Shown piece after piece: positions 25,831 through 35,289 of a stretch of DNA of 64,000 nucleotides (within the stretch, counting starts at the first letter, position 1; each line of letters begins with the position of its first letter). Origin of the DNA: Pseudomonadales bacterium (lineage in GTDB: Bacteria > Pseudomonadota > Gammaproteobacteria > Pseudomonadales > UBA7239); the NCBI GenBank assembly GCA_028280345.1, contig JANQLY010000015.1, positions 1 through 64,000 on the forward strand, given 5' to 3'. Below the pieces are notes generated by a model. The model was not told where the DNA came from. It did no database searches and worked only from the letters and a program-made list of their open reading frames with translations. Both the position numbers and the translations under genes were made by a program.

Positions 25831-27588
25831 TTAAAACCCGGCCAAATGCCCAATGCAGGTATTGCCGTTATCGTTGGAATTGGTGCCATCCGGGCAAATA
25901 GTATTAGACCAGATTGCGCCAGTCAGTGTAGCAGTCGTCATGTTGCGAAATACCAGGTTGGCATTGGTAAAGTTTGCATTGGTGAAGTCACCCTCAAGTG
26001 CAAGGGGTGACTGCAAAAAGCCTATAAGGTTGGCGCCGGTAAAGTCCGCACCAGTCAAATTACAGCCCTGGAAGTTCACTTTTTCGAAATCCACGCCGAC
26101 AAAGCTCGCATTACTTAAATCACAGTTATAAAAATGTAATTTTGAGGCATCGCCAGTATCGGTGGTTGCACCATCAAATACGGCACCACTCAAGTCAGCC
26201 ATATCAAACTCATACTCGTTGTAATTGATGGAAGTACAAGCACCATTATCGGCATTAAAGATATTATTCTTGAAGTTCGCATTGCTCAGATCAGCATTGC
26301 TGAAATCCAGGCAATCTGCCTGCCAGCTATAACCGCCAATGCTCGGGTGATAAAAGCGGGCGCTGGGGCCGATTAGCGCAAAGCCGCTACCCTGAGTCAC
26401 GCACATCCAGTCGGTGGGTAAGAAGTCGGGGCAGGTTGTGATATTGATGGCATAGAGGTTATGGAAGTCGGCATTGCTAAAGTCACTCAAGGCCAGGTCT
26501 GCGCCGTTCATGATGACAAAACGGAAGGCGCTGCCAGTGAAATCTATGTCGGTGAGCCCCACATTATTAAACACACTGCGATTGAAGTTTGAAAAATAAA
26601 AATCCGAGCCGGGCAGGGATGTGCCATTGAAGGTGTTGTACATAAAGTTACTGTCGGGAGCAATCAACTGGCTATAGGTCGCTTCTGGCCAGTTGTGTCC
26701 GGACTTGAGTTTGACGTTGACAAGTCGTGAGTCCGGGCCAACCAGGAAGAATGACTCATCGTCATTGGCCAGACAGGACCAGTCCGTTGGCAGGGAGCTT
26801 GGGCAGGAAGCGAGATCGTGGCCGTAGAGATTGGTTGCAATAATATTGTCGAGATAGACACCGGCCATATCCAGCATACGCATTTCCGCATTGGTAAAGT
26901 TGGTGTTGTTAAAGGTAATACCAGGGGCACCTGTCAGATGAACGTCAAACCACACACTGTCGGAGTAGTTAGTGTTGGTGTTTTGGGTATAACTGAGATC
27001 AGCACCATCAAAATGCGCGCCGCTGATATTGTAGTTGCTGAGGTCTTCAAAGCTCAGATCAACGCTGCCGCCCGCACATTTTTTCAGTTCAGGCAGCCAT
27101 ACGCCTTTCTGGGTAGAGCAAATATCGGAAAGCAGATTGTTTACTTCTGAATCCTCTGCATAGTCGTCCGCAGGTTTGTCGTCGAGCATCTGGGAGTTGC
27201 TCGCCTGGAATGATATCGGGGAAGCGGCAATCAGATGGCGTGGAGACAGGGTTTCGCCGTTAACTTCCACCTCGAGGTACAGCATTGGGCCGCTCCACAG
27301 GCCGAGATCCCAGGTGCCCTGGGTCGGGGTACCGTTACCGATCAGAAAGGAGTAAACACCGTCGCTAACATTGGTATTACTGTGTTGTTCCTCAAATTCA
27401 GGGATAGATCCACCTGTCGGTACATCCCAAAGGCGGATTACGAAGTTATAGGAGCCGGTAACGGGTACGCCGTTATCATCGAGCAGACGGCCTTGATAAT
27501 TCATCGGGGCAATCTGGGCCAGGACGCTTTCACTGAATAACAGACATAGAGTGAACAGTGTGGCAATTACCTTTTTCGCAGGTTTCAT
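25831..27588 (-). CDS. Secreted pentapeptide-repeat protein, paralog A
   Basis: 585 residues. Signal peptide to about residue 24 (SESVLA/QIAP). An N-terminal domain of about 120 residues (MNYQGRLLDDNGVPVTGSY ... GETLSPRHLIAASPISF) is followed by the linker ICSTQKGVWLPELKKC. The rest is blocks of A(D/N)L-type pentapeptide repeats, which fold as a square beta-helix, interrupted twice by a CPxxLPxDWxC module followed by LVGP or LIGP. The end is ICPDGTNSNDNGNTCIGH. The 33466 gene is a full-length paralog. It is likely a surface or secreted protein; the role is unknown. It has a long upstream gap with no clear promoter. Confidence 0.8.
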   Translation of the reverse strand: MKPAKKVIATLFTLCLLFSESVLAQIAPMNYQGRLLDDNGVPVTGSYNFVIRLWDVPTGGSIPEFEEQHSNTNVSDGVYSFLIGNGTPTQGTWDLGLWSGPMLYLEVEVNGETLSPRHLIAASPISFQASNSQMLDDKPADDYAEDSEVNNLLSDICSTQKGVWLPELKKCAGGSVDLSFEDLSNYNISGAHFDGADLSYTQNTNTNYSDSVWFDVHLTGAPGITFNNTNFTNAEMRMLDMAGVYLDNIIATNLYGHDLASCPSSLPTDWSCLANDDESFFLVGPDSRLVNVKLKSGHNWPEATYSQLIAPDSNFMYNTFNGTSLPGSDFYFSNFNRSVFNNVGLTDIDFTGSAFRFVIMNGADLALSDFSNADFHNLYAINITTCPDFLPTDWMCVTQGSGFALIGPSARFYHPSIGGYSWQADCLDFSNADLSNANFKNNIFNADNGACTSINYNEYEFDMADLSGAVFDGATTDTGDASKLHFYNCDLSNASFVGVDFEKVNFQGCNLTGADFTGANLIGFLQSPLALEGDFTNANFTNANLVFRNMTTATLTGAIWSNTICPDGTNSNDNGNTCIGHLAGF

Positions 27589-27768
27589 AGGGCCTCCATC
27601 TGGCTTATGTTTGATACGTTCACAATTGAAAAAATACGCTGTGCTTACAACAGGGGAGCACTAAAACAGCCGGTTATTATGGGCCTGTTAGGCGGTGATT
27701 CCTAGGGGGAAGCGGTGGGAAAATTCGTTAATTTTTCGTAAGCCCCTATTTTTTTGGTGGTTTTTCTG

Positions 27769-27785
27769 TAAAAGCATAGCTTTTA
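27769..27785. promoter_or_regulatory. Perfect 7-3-7 palindrome upstream of the lipid kinase
   Basis: TAAAAGC, ATA, GCTTTTA is perfectly symmetric and lies 58 bases before the kinase ATG and about 180 bases upstream of the divergent pentapeptide gene. It may be an operator or a small hairpin. The remainder of the 255-base gap 27589-27843 shows no gene. Confidence 0.4.
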
Positions 27786-27843
27786 TGAGTAGTCTGGTCG
27801 CTGATGTGATGGTGGGTTTTTCAATAAGGATGGTGACGAACAG

Positions 27844-28764
27844 ATGACACAAAAAATTATTGCAATCGTGAACCCCTGTGCAGCAGCGGGGAAAACACGC
27901 AAGCATTGGCCCGAGATTCGTGCCCGACTGACTTCCGGCCTGGGGATTATTAATGAAGTGTTTACCGAGTACCAGGGGCACGGCATTGAGCTTGCCCGGC
28001 AAGCCATTGCAAATGGTTATGAACTGATTATTGCGGTAGGGGGTGATGGTACGCTCGGTGAAGTAGCAAACGGTTTTTTTGCAAAGGGAAAACCCACAGC
28101 AGCATCTGTGAGCCTCGGTTATGTTCCCCAGGGAACTGGTGGGGATTTTGCGCGCACTCTGGGTTTAAAAACCTGGCAGCAGGCTTGCGACAGGCTGATT
28201 GCAGAGGAATCGAGACAAATAGATGTCGGTTATGTGGAATTTTTGAATCACGATAATCGGCAGGATTCCAGAATCTTTATCAATGTGGCGTCGTTTGGTT
28301 GTGGAGGTGCCGTGGCAAGAACGGTACAGATATCGGGCAAACGTTTTGGTGGCCGCCTGGCATTTGCTTTGGCTACGGTAAAAACCTTGTTGCGCTATCG
28401 GGATCAGCCCGTGACGTTCAGTTGTGATGATGGAGAGCAGGAGCAGCTATCGATAACCAACCTTGCCGTGTGTAATGCGCGCTTCTTTGGTGGCGGTATG
28501 CAGGTGGCACCGGCAGCGCAAGTGGACGACGGTGTTTTTGACATGACATTGTGGGCCGGGTTTGGGTTAAAGGATTTCGCGCTGCAACAACGTAAGTTAT
28601 ATAACGGTGAGCATATTCATCACTCTAAAACTCGCACGAGCACTGTTCGTTGCTTGCAGGCTTCCAGTAACAGTGTTGTGCAACTGGAAGTGGATGGTGA
28701 GAATACTGGCACGTTGCCCGCAACCTTCTGGATCTTGCCGCAGGCTTTAACGGTCAGATTCTAG
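27844..28764 (+). CDS. Diacylglycerol-kinase-family lipid kinase (YegS-like)
   Basis: 306 residues. The NAD-kinase/DAGK fold shows the nucleotide-binding signature IAVGGDGTLGEVANGFF, with PQGTGGDFARTL as the equivalent of the PLGTGNDFA motif, and a first strand ending in NPCAAAGKTRKHW. The C-terminal beta domain includes NARFFGGGMQVAPAAQVDDG and LEVDGENTG. Members phosphorylate lipids such as diacylglycerol, sphingosine-like bases or phosphatidylglycerol; the actual substrate is unknown. The gene stands alone, convergent with the LysR gene 26 bases away. Confidence 0.92.
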   Translation: MTQKIIAIVNPCAAAGKTRKHWPEIRARLTSGLGIINEVFTEYQGHGIELARQAIANGYELIIAVGGDGTLGEVANGFFAKGKPTAASVSLGYVPQGTGGDFARTLGLKTWQQACDRLIAEESRQIDVGYVEFLNHDNRQDSRIFINVASFGCGGAVARTVQISGKRFGGRLAFALATVKTLLRYRDQPVTFSCDDGEQEQLSITNLAVCNARFFGGGMQVAPAAQVDDGVFDMTLWAGFGLKDFALQQRKLYNGEHIHHSKTRTSTVRCLQASSNSVVQLEVDGENTGTLPATFWILPQALTVRF

Positions 28765-28790
28765 TTGTTAGTTGCACCAGCTATTGCGTG

Positions 28791-29756
28791 TTAAAAATAT
28801 TTGTTCTTTTGCAAGACTTCGGCAATTTTTTGTTTGCCATCATATTCCAGGAATTTGGCAAACTCCCTTGCCACTATCGAAAGCTCTCTTTTAACTGACC
28901 AGGCAAAATACCATGAGGTATCTATCGGCAAGCCTTTAACATTGAGCTTTTTGATATCACTGTTGCCCGCAGTAAATGACAACGAGTGAGCTGACAGAAT
29001 GGATATACCGAGACCGGACATGACTGCATGTTTGATCGCCTCGTTACTTTCTATGATCATCCGGGTATTGAGGGTTTTTCCGTGTTTGGCAAGAAAGGTA
29101 TCAATGGCATAGCGGGTTCCTGAACCAGCCTCGCGGCTGATAAAGTCCTCTTCGCAGAGTGCGTCCAGGGTGACGCTTTCCTGTTTAGCCAGCGGGTGCT
29201 TTTTATTGGCAATGGCAACCAGTGGGTTGCTGAGAAATTTTGCATTATTAGTAGGTATATCTTCCGGCAGGTGACTAAAGACATAAAAGTCGTCTTTTTC
29301 GTTAATCAGGCGATCAATAATCTGCTCGCGGTTTCCCACTTTTAGCTGCACATTGACCCCGGGGTACAGCTTGCTGAATGCACCCATAAGGTGCGGCGCA
29401 AAATACTTGGAAGAAGTGACCACGGCGAGTTTCAGGGTTCCCGCGGTAATGCCCTTCAAATTCGCGAGATCCATATCGAGCTTTTCGATTTGCCCTAATA
29501 CCTGCTGGGCTGTATCTACAACTTTTAAGCCCGCTTCGGTAAAGCGGAGTTTTTTGCCAACCTGTTCGTACAAAGGTAGCTCTATGGCATCGGAGAGCTT
29601 TTTCAGTTGCATCGATACAGTGGGTTGAGCAAGATGCAGGTTTTCTGCGGCGGCTTTGATACTGCCGGTTTCGTGTACTTCCAGCAGGAGTTCCAGTTGC
29701 CTGAAAGTACCGATATGGGCATAGAGTCGGGATTTCACGTTTATCCACCGGTTCAT
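28791..29756 (-). CDS. LysR-family regulator next to the bicarbonate permease
   Basis: 321 residues from the ATG at 29756; the frame continues to a TTG three codons upstream. The N-terminal winged helix-turn-helix is FRQLELLLEVHETGSIKAAAE then LHLAQPTVSMQLKKL. The C-terminal domain is the periplasmic-binding-like effector domain (TLKLAVVTSSKYFAPHLMGAF onwards). The N-terminal part resembles CbbR-like regulators of carbon metabolism. It is transcribed away from the small membrane protein and SbtA genes, the classic LysR layout, so it probably controls them and itself. The effector is not known. Confidence 0.9.
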   Translation of the reverse strand: MNRWINVKSRLYAHIGTFRQLELLLEVHETGSIKAAAENLHLAQPTVSMQLKKLSDAIELPLYEQVGKKLRFTEAGLKVVDTAQQVLGQIEKLDMDLANLKGITAGTLKLAVVTSSKYFAPHLMGAFSKLYPGVNVQLKVGNREQIIDRLINEKDDFYVFSHLPEDIPTNNAKFLSNPLVAIANKKHPLAKQESVTLDALCEEDFISREAGSGTRYAIDTFLAKHGKTLNTRMIIESNEAIKHAVMSGLGISILSAHSLSFTAGNSDIKKLNVKGLPIDTSWYFAWSVKRELSIVAREFAKFLEYDGKQKIAEVLQKNKYF

Positions 29757-29791
29757 CAAAATCAATAAATAGATAATAGTCTAATTTTAAT

Positions 29792-29806
29792 ATAGATTAT
29801 ATCTAT
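29792..29806. promoter_or_regulatory. Putative LysR operator
   Basis: ATAGAT-TAT-ATCTAT is a perfect 15-base palindrome with a T-N11-A core, the usual LysR box. It lies midway between the divergent LysR and permease operons (gap 29757-29873). A related AGATAATAG (29771-29779) and CTATTATTATCT (29803-29814) may add a second, weaker site. Confidence 0.6.
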
Positions 29807-29873
29807 TATTATCTAATCTTTAATTGTGCCATGATAAGTACTGTTATTCAGTAGTATTGAATTGGAGGTTAAA

Positions 29874-30107
29874 TTGAAAGACAGACAGATAATTTTTGGT
29901 TTTGCTACCGGCACAATTGTCGCCTGCGCAGGTTTGGCGATTATCTCGTTTAGCCAGACCGGATGGAACCTGCTGTTAGTGGGGGTCGCACTGGTCGTTC
30001 TGGCGTCACTGGAGAAAGCAAAGTCAGCTAAAGCAGCACATAAAGTCAATATTCTCGATAGTGCACCACCCTGTCAAATAGGGGGTAAAGATCCTGCCGG
30101 AGTATAG
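29874..30107 (+). CDS. Small two-helix membrane protein upstream of SbtA
   Basis: 77 residues from the TTG at 29874, chosen because GGAGG lies 5 bases before it; an earlier in-frame TTG at 29862 would overlap that site. Two hydrophobic helices (about residues 7-27 and 31-47) are followed by a Lys/Ala-rich tail, EKAKSAKAAHK, ending in a short acidic-free stretch. The stop is 3 bases before the permease GTG, so the two are cotranslated. It is not the PII-like SbtB partner known in cyanobacteria. A role as an accessory or modulating subunit is inferred from position only. Confidence 0.7.
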   Translation: MKDRQIIFGFATGTIVACAGLAIISFSQTGWNLLLVGVALVVLASLEKAKSAKAAHKVNILDSAPPCQIGGKDPAGV

Positions 30108-30110
30108 CCA

Positions 30111-31034
30111 GTGATTGATATTGTTATCGCCTTTTTTGCCCTTGGCATTATTGCAAGCGTTGTTAAATCCCGTTTCGAGTTCCCCGCCGGATTATACCAG
30201 ACGCTTTCGATTTTTTTGATGTTAGCCATAGGGCTCAAAGGTGGCATAGCCCTGGCAGATCACAGTAGTCCCAGTGTCGCTGGACAGGCACTGGTTGTGA
30301 TTGCCTTTGGGCTGATGCTACCGTTTATCGCCTACCCTCTGCTAAGGTTTTTTGGTGGTTTGCCGCGCCAGGACTGCGCGTCCATCGCTGCACACTATGG
30401 CTCGGTTAGTGTGGGCACGTATGCCGTTGCGGTGGCCGTGCTGGAATCGAGAGGGATTGCCTATGAGGCCTACTTCCCATTGTTTGTTGTATTACTGGAA
30501 GTTCCCGCGATCGCGGTAGGTATTGTGATGGCAGATCGGTCTCTGTTGGCGAAATCCCGTAAGTTGGTACATGAGGTTGTGACGAGTCAGGGTATTTTGT
30601 TAATGAGTGGCGGTCTGTTGATTGGTTTTATCTACGGAGAGCACGCCGCATCAATAAAACCGTTTTTCCAGGATCTGTTTCACGGTGTACTGGCGCTGTT
30701 TCTGCTGAATATGGGCATGATAGCGGGTAAGAAGCTTGGGGAACTGAAAAACAGCAGTGTATTTATTCTCTCCTTTGGTGTACTGATGCCACTGATTGGC
30801 GCTATTCTCGGCGGGCTTACCGGTTCTCTGATCGGTTTGTCGACGGGAGGAGTTATTCTCTTGTCGGTGCTGGGCGCCAGTGCGTCCTATATCGCCGTAC
30901 CTGCTGCAATGCTCGAAGCCCTGCCAAAGGCCAATCACAGCTTATCGATTACCTCCTCACTGGCGATTACTTTCCCTTTTAATGTGGTTGTCGGTATCCC
31001 GGTTTATGTTAGCTTGGTACAATGGCTGTCTTAA
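30111..31034 (+). CDS. sbtA: SbtA-type sodium-dependent bicarbonate permease
   Basis: 307 residues from the GTG at 30111, with about ten membrane helices. The SbtA/DUF897 signatures are MLAIGLKGGIAL near residue 40 and AAHYGSVSVGTYAVA near residue 100; the second matches the conserved HYGSVS segment. It would import bicarbonate with sodium at the cytoplasmic membrane. Cyanobacterial SbtA is about 370 residues and has a longer cytoplasmic loop; this one is a shorter proteobacterial form. It is downstream of the small membrane protein gene and 52 bases upstream of purE, with no terminator between, so read-through into purEK is plausible. Confidence 0.88.
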   Translation: MIDIVIAFFALGIIASVVKSRFEFPAGLYQTLSIFLMLAIGLKGGIALADHSSPSVAGQALVVIAFGLMLPFIAYPLLRFFGGLPRQDCASIAAHYGSVSVGTYAVAVAVLESRGIAYEAYFPLFVVLLEVPAIAVGIVMADRSLLAKSRKLVHEVVTSQGILLMSGGLLIGFIYGEHAASIKPFFQDLFHGVLALFLLNMGMIAGKKLGELKNSSVFILSFGVLMPLIGAILGGLTGSLIGLSTGGVILLSVLGASASYIAVPAAMLEALPKANHSLSITSSLAITFPFNVVVGIPVYVSLVQWLS

Positions 31035-31086
31035 GTAGCTGTTATCAGAAACTGTCTAACGAAAATTGGGAATTTGAGAACATTTT

Positions 31087-31578
31087 ATGAGTGTAGTTAA
31101 TCGAGTCGAGATTATTATGGGCTCCCGCTCTGACTGGGCAACGATGAAATTAGCCTGCAAGCCTTTGCAGGACATGGAAATCGAGTTTGGTAAACACATT
31201 GTTTCGGCACATAGAACCCCTGAGAGGCTGTATGAGTTTGCACGCTCGGCCCATGAACGGGGGGTGCAAGTAATTATTGCTGGAGCAGGAGGAGCTGCGC
31301 ACTTGCCAGGTATGACAGCGGCGCTGACCCACTTGCCAGTGATTGCAGTGCCGGTGGAAAGTAAAAGTCTGAATGGTATGGATAGCCTGCTTTCGATTGT
31401 ACAAATGCCTAAAGGTGTGGCAGTAGCTACCCAGGCAATAGGCGAACCTGGAGCTTTTAATGCCGGTTTGATGGCCGCGCAGATTGTGGCTTTGTCAGAT
31501 AGTAAAGTTGCAGAAAGATTGGTGGCGTGGCGCAAAAATCAAACTTTACAGGTTGCCGCAGAGGTGGAAGCATTGTGA
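31087..31578 (+). CDS. purE: N5-carboxyaminoimidazole ribonucleotide mutase PurE
   Basis: 163 residues, class I PurE. It moves the carboxyl group of N5-CAIR to carbon 4 to give CAIR in purine synthesis. Signatures present: [29 protein letters not shown] (with the active-site His), [15 protein letters not shown] and [14 protein letters not shown]. It ends with GTGA, overlapping the purK start by 4 bases, so the pair is translationally coupled. A position behind a bicarbonate permease is unusual and fits the bicarbonate need of the next enzyme. Confidence 0.96.
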   Translation: MSVVNRVEIIMGSRSDWATMKLACKPLQDMEIEFGKHIVSAHRTPERLYEFARSAHERGVQVIIAGAGGAAHLPGMTAALTHLPVIAVPVESKSLNGMDSLLSIVQMPKGVAVATQAIGEPGAFNAGLMAAQIVALSDSKVAERLVAWRKNQTLQVAAEVEAL

Positions 31579-32717
31579 GGCTTTCTGTAATCGGCGGTGG
31601 CCAGTTAGCGAGAATGATGGCCCTGTCCGGTATTCCGATGGGTCTGAAGTTTTCGTTTTTGCTCAAAGATGAAGAAAGTGATCGCTGCATCAAGGGCTTG
31701 GGGGATGCAGTGCGTTTTGACCCGAATGATGATGCAGAAACAATCTATCAGAAGCTTGGTTGTCCTGATGTGGTCACGATTGAGAGTGAAAACGTTGATG
31801 TTGAGCTTTTGCAAAATTTGAGCGAACTGGTCCCTGTAAGACCTGATGCGCCGATTGTACATTTATTAAAAAATCGTATTCACGAGAAAGAGTTACTCAG
31901 AAAAGTAGGTATTGATACGTCAAGATTCTTTTCCTGCCAGAACTATGCCGACATTGTTCGCAGTGCCAGGGAAATGACTTTTCCGTTTGTGATTAAGTCA
32001 GCAACGGGGGGTTATGATGGTAAGAATCAGTGGTTAATCAGAGAGGAAAGTGACCTCGATGATATTGGTATTCAAAAATTGGAAGGTGGCTGTATTGTAG
32101 AGGAATTCGTAGAGTTTCATCGCGAGCTATCCTTCATTGCGGTGCGCTCTGTCGATGGGGATATGAAATATTATTCCCCGGCGGAAAACGTGCATCAAAA
32201 ATCTATTCTGTTATCGTCAGTAGCGCCGGCGAGAGAAGTGGACAATATGCTGATCGATATTGCCCACTCATGGCTTGCACAACTGATGCACGGGCTAAAT
32301 TATGTGGGTGTGCTGGCGATGGAGTGTTTTCATACCACACGCGATGGCATGGATGCTTTGTTGGTTAATGAGCTTGCTCCGCGTGTGCATAACAGCGGTC
32401 ACTGGACCCAGGCGGGTTGCCATACTAATCAGTTTGAAAACCATCTCAGGGCTATTCTTGGTCTGTCGATAGGTTCTACCGATGAAACAGGCTTTACCGG
32501 TATGTTGAATGTGCTGGGTAAGGAAGTGACTGATTTGAGTTGGCTTACAGAGCATACCTCGGTTCACACTTATAACAAGGAACTGCGCGAAAATCGCAAG
32601 ATGGGCCACATCAATATAAACAGTCAGGATTACGAACAGCTGCTTGTTGAAATGACGAAAGTGTCGGATCAGTTGAATCAACAGACGGATCGGTTTGAGC
32701 AAGGGCAACAAAGGTAA
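31575..32717 (+). CDS. purK: N5-carboxyaminoimidazole ribonucleotide synthase PurK
   Basis: 380 residues from the GTG at 31575 ([17 protein letters not shown]); the frame is open further upstream inside purE, but the overlap start gives the correct N terminus. It is an ATP-grasp enzyme that joins AIR and bicarbonate using ATP to make N5-[24 protein letters not shown] is the ATP-binding segment, and [30 protein letters not shown] carries the metal and substrate-binding residues. It works with PurE. It ends 7 bases from the convergent lipoprotein gene without a clear terminator. Confidence 0.96.
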   Translation: MRLSVIGGGQLARMMALSGIPMGLKFSFLLKDEESDRCIKGLGDAVRFDPNDDAETIYQKLGCPDVVTIESENVDVELLQNLSELVPVRPDAPIVHLLKNRIHEKELLRKVGIDTSRFFSCQNYADIVRSAREMTFPFVIKSATGGYDGKNQWLIREESDLDDIGIQKLEGGCIVEEFVEFHRELSFIAVRSVDGDMKYYSPAENVHQKSILLSSVAPAREVDNMLIDIAHSWLAQLMHGLNYVGVLAMECFHTTRDGMDALLVNELAPRVHNSGHWTQAGCHTNQFENHLRAILGLSIGSTDETGFTGMLNVLGKEVTDLSWLTEHTSVHTYNKELRENRKMGHININSQDYEQLLVEMTKVSDQLNQQTDRFEQGQQR

Positions 32718-32724
32718 TATTGAT

Positions 32725-33192
32725 CTAAAACTTACCATCAAAATCACTGGTGAACTGATCTCCATCAGCTTCAGCCCATTCCGGGTTATTACAACGTTTC
32801 ACTTCCGGCATGTAGCGCGTGTAGCTTAGCAACAGGCGGGTTTTAATGTTGCTGACTTGCATGCCATGAGTATCTTCCTCGATATGCAGTAACCTGGAGC
32901 CGAGTTTACGAATTTCCTCGTCACCGGGTTGTACACATTCGTGATAGGGGTAGTCTGAAGGAATCAGTGCGCTGGTGTCTTCCCAGTACATAAAAGTTTC
33001 AAGCGTATCAGCAAAATATAACATGTCCACTTCGCCGTTGTGAGTGAGATCCAGCGCGCACATCTCGTAGATCATAAAACGGTCGCAGTAGAGGGTGTTG
33101 GGTTGTTCCGTAAGTTGCGGAGTCGAGCAACCGGCCAGCAGCAGGCTGGCAAATGTCCAGTAGAGCCAGTAACGATAGGATCTTGCGGACAT
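32725..33192 (-). CDS. Hypothetical lipoprotein
   Basis: 155 residues. A membrane segment ends in the lipobox LLAGC (Cys22), so the mature protein is lipid-anchored in the envelope. The soluble part has four Cys (in LYCDRFMIYEMCALD, PYHECVQ and KRCNNPEW), probably forming disulfides, and no known domain that can be recognised. A 273-base gap separates it from the divergent pentapeptide-repeat gene, without any clear further gene. Its link to the purine genes is only positional. Confidence 0.72.
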   Translation of the reverse strand: MSARSYRYWLYWTFASLLLAGCSTPQLTEQPNTLYCDRFMIYEMCALDLTHNGEVDMLYFADTLETFMYWEDTSALIPSDYPYHECVQPGDEEIRKLGSRLLHIEEDTHGMQVSNIKTRLLLSYTRYMPEVKRCNNPEWAEADGDQFTSDFDGKF

Positions 33193-33465
33193 GGTGATTC
33201 CGTATCAATAGCCAGTCAATAACCATATAAGTAAAGGGTTAAAAAAAGCCGTAGGGTTTGGTTAAGTTTTTGTGAAAAAAGGTCTTTCGGATGCTTTCAT
33301 ATCAGCCGGGATGCTCTACAATCAGCAAACCCCGTACGAGAGATACAGGATGACAAAATAACAGGCGGGGAAAGCGGATCAGTAGGGGGAGATAATTAAT
33401 AATGAATCGGCAGCTGTGTTGCTATGTAGCAGCGCAGGTTTGTCATAGCACGCAGAGGGTATCTA

Positions 33466-35289
33466 ATGGACAGATCTATACACGTTTTTTCCTGGTTGAA
33501 CAGCGTTTTATTGTTGTTGCTGACACAGGCTTTGTTGGCAGCTCCGGTAGGCCCGATGAATTATCAGGGGCGTTTACTCGACGACCAGGGGGTTCCAGTC
33601 ACAGGTAACTATGATTTTGTAGTGCGCATCTATGACGATGAAAGTGCGGGTACCTTGCAGTACCGGGAAACGCATACCGACGTAAATGTGAATGATGGCG
33701 TGTATGCTTTCAAAGTGGGTACGCAAACACCGGATGTGGGTACATGGGATCTCGATCTATGGCAGAACAACCTGAACAATCTCTATCTTGAATTGCAGGT
33801 AGGTACAGGGCCGGGTGAAATTCTTAGTCCACGTCACGAGCTGACCTCCGCCCCTCACGCGTTTACCGCGACCTTGGCACTGTCTGCCGATACGCTTGGT
33901 GCAAAAACTGCAGCACAGTATGACAATATTCTCGAGGGGATTTGTATTTCCAGTAAAGGCAAGTGGCTCGCTTTGTTGGAAAAATGTCTCGGTATCGGTG
34001 CAACCGTTACCTTGTCCGCATGGGACTTGATGGATGATGGTGCTGATTCCACGGACTACAGCAACCTGGATTTAACTGACGCAAACCTTGATGGCACCTG
34101 GTTTAATTGTGCTACCGGTGCAGCAGGGTGCCCGCCCGAGCCGATTGATTTCTCCGGTACGCTATTTAAAAACACCACGATACATATGCGCCGTCTTGGC
34201 GGTATCGACGGCAGTGTGAATGATTTTACCGGTGCGGTATTTGATGGCGCGATTTTAACTAACGGAATATCCAATCCGCCTTATATCAATTTGACCAATG
34301 CCACGATCAAGAATATGGACTTGTCTAATCTTGATTTAAGTAATGCAATCCTTGATGGTTTGTCTGCTGCAGAGCTTAGCGGCTGTCCGGCTGCGCTACC
34401 TGCATTATGGGCTTGTCTCGAACAATTTCCCTCTTCCGGGCGTTATTATCTGATTGGTCCGGGCGCGAATTTGTCCGCGGGGTCGGCTATTACTTCAGAG
34501 CGTTTTGGTGTCAGTTATCTAAATCTGCATCAAGCCGCTTTATCACAATACAACCCGGGCGGTGCAGTGACCGGAATTAATTTTGAAGGGACTTATATTA
34601 CTCAGGATTTCCCTGCATCTTTGACGTTGGATAATGCAAATTTTTCCTATGCCACAATGAATGGAATTACCTTTGCGAACGACTTTACCGGTGGACAGGC
34701 TTTTATCAATGCAACATTAAAGAATGTTGAATTTCAGGCAACGGTATCGGTGGTGGATGGTTTAAGTTTTAAAAACAGCACACTTGATGACGTGCGCTTT
34801 TCGTTTACGATTGATCGCGATCCGCTTGATGGCCATGCCCTGAATTTCATTAATGCCAAATTAACCAATATCCGAGTAACACAGAATTACTCTTTGACCG
34901 CAGGATCAACATGTAATTTTAGTAATGCGGTAATCACTAACCTTGCAGACAACAAAAGCACAGCTAATGGTGGTTTGATGACCTGTGGTTCAGGCTTTTT
35001 TACTGAAACCTTCTTTTATGGGTTTCTGTTTGCCAAGGGTGCAGGCGGTGTTGACTTTACCGGTGCGCGTTTCTGGGGTGGGCATCTGAAAGGTGACTTT
35101 ACCAGTACCACGCTGGATACCACGTCCTTTATTGGTGTGAATCTGCTCGGTGCTGACTTTACCAGTGCTACAGGCTCCAATTCCACCAAGGCAGGTGTGG
35201 TCTGGTACGGTGCAATCTGCCCGGACGGCTATCAGATTGCAACATTGACAGAAAACTGTGTCAGCCATAGTTGGCCCGCTCCGAACTAG
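33466..35289 (+). CDS. Secreted pentapeptide-repeat protein, paralog B
   Basis: 607 residues. Signal peptide to about residue 25 (QALLA/APVG). The N-terminal domain PMNYQGRLLDDQGVPVTGNY ... GEILSPRHELTSAPHAF is nearly the same as in the 25831 gene. The linker is ICISSKGKWLALLEKC. Pentapeptide-like repeats (YSNLDLTDANL, DLSNLDLSNAIL) follow, with one CPAALPALWAC module and its LIGPGANL. The end is ICPDGYQIATLTENCVSH. The same domain order in both genes shows an ancient duplication. A surface role is likely; the biochemical role is unknown. Confidence 0.8.
   Translation: MDRSIHVFSWLNSVLLLLLTQALLAAPVGPMNYQGRLLDDQGVPVTGNYDFVVRIYDDESAGTLQYRETHTDVNVNDGVYAFKVGTQTPDVGTWDLDLWQNNLNNLYLELQVGTGPGEILSPRHELTSAPHAFTATLALSADTLGAKTAAQYDNILEGICISSKGKWLALLEKCLGIGATVTLSAWDLMDDGADSTDYSNLDLTDANLDGTWFNCATGAAGCPPEPIDFSGTLFKNTTIHMRRLGGIDGSVNDFTGAVFDGAILTNGISNPPYINLTNATIKNMDLSNLDLSNAILDGLSAAELSGCPAALPALWACLEQFPSSGRYYLIGPGANLSAGSAITSERFGVSYLNLHQAALSQYNPGGAVTGINFEGTYITQDFPASLTLDNANFSYATMNGITFANDFTGGQAFINATLKNVEFQATVSVVDGLSFKNSTLDDVRFSFTIDRDPLDGHALNFINAKLTNIRVTQNYSLTAGSTCNFSNAVITNLADNKSTANGGLMTCGSGFFTETFFYGFLFAKGAGGVDFTGARFWGGHLKGDFTSTTLDTTSFIGVNLLGADFTSATGSNSTKAGVVWYGAICPDGYQIATLTENCVSHSWPAPN

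Noticed and set aside
30111..32717. Carbon-fixation cluster
   Set aside because: SbtA and a CbbR-like regulator are present but no RuBisCO, carboxysome or carbonic anhydrase gene; the genes after it are purine enzymes.
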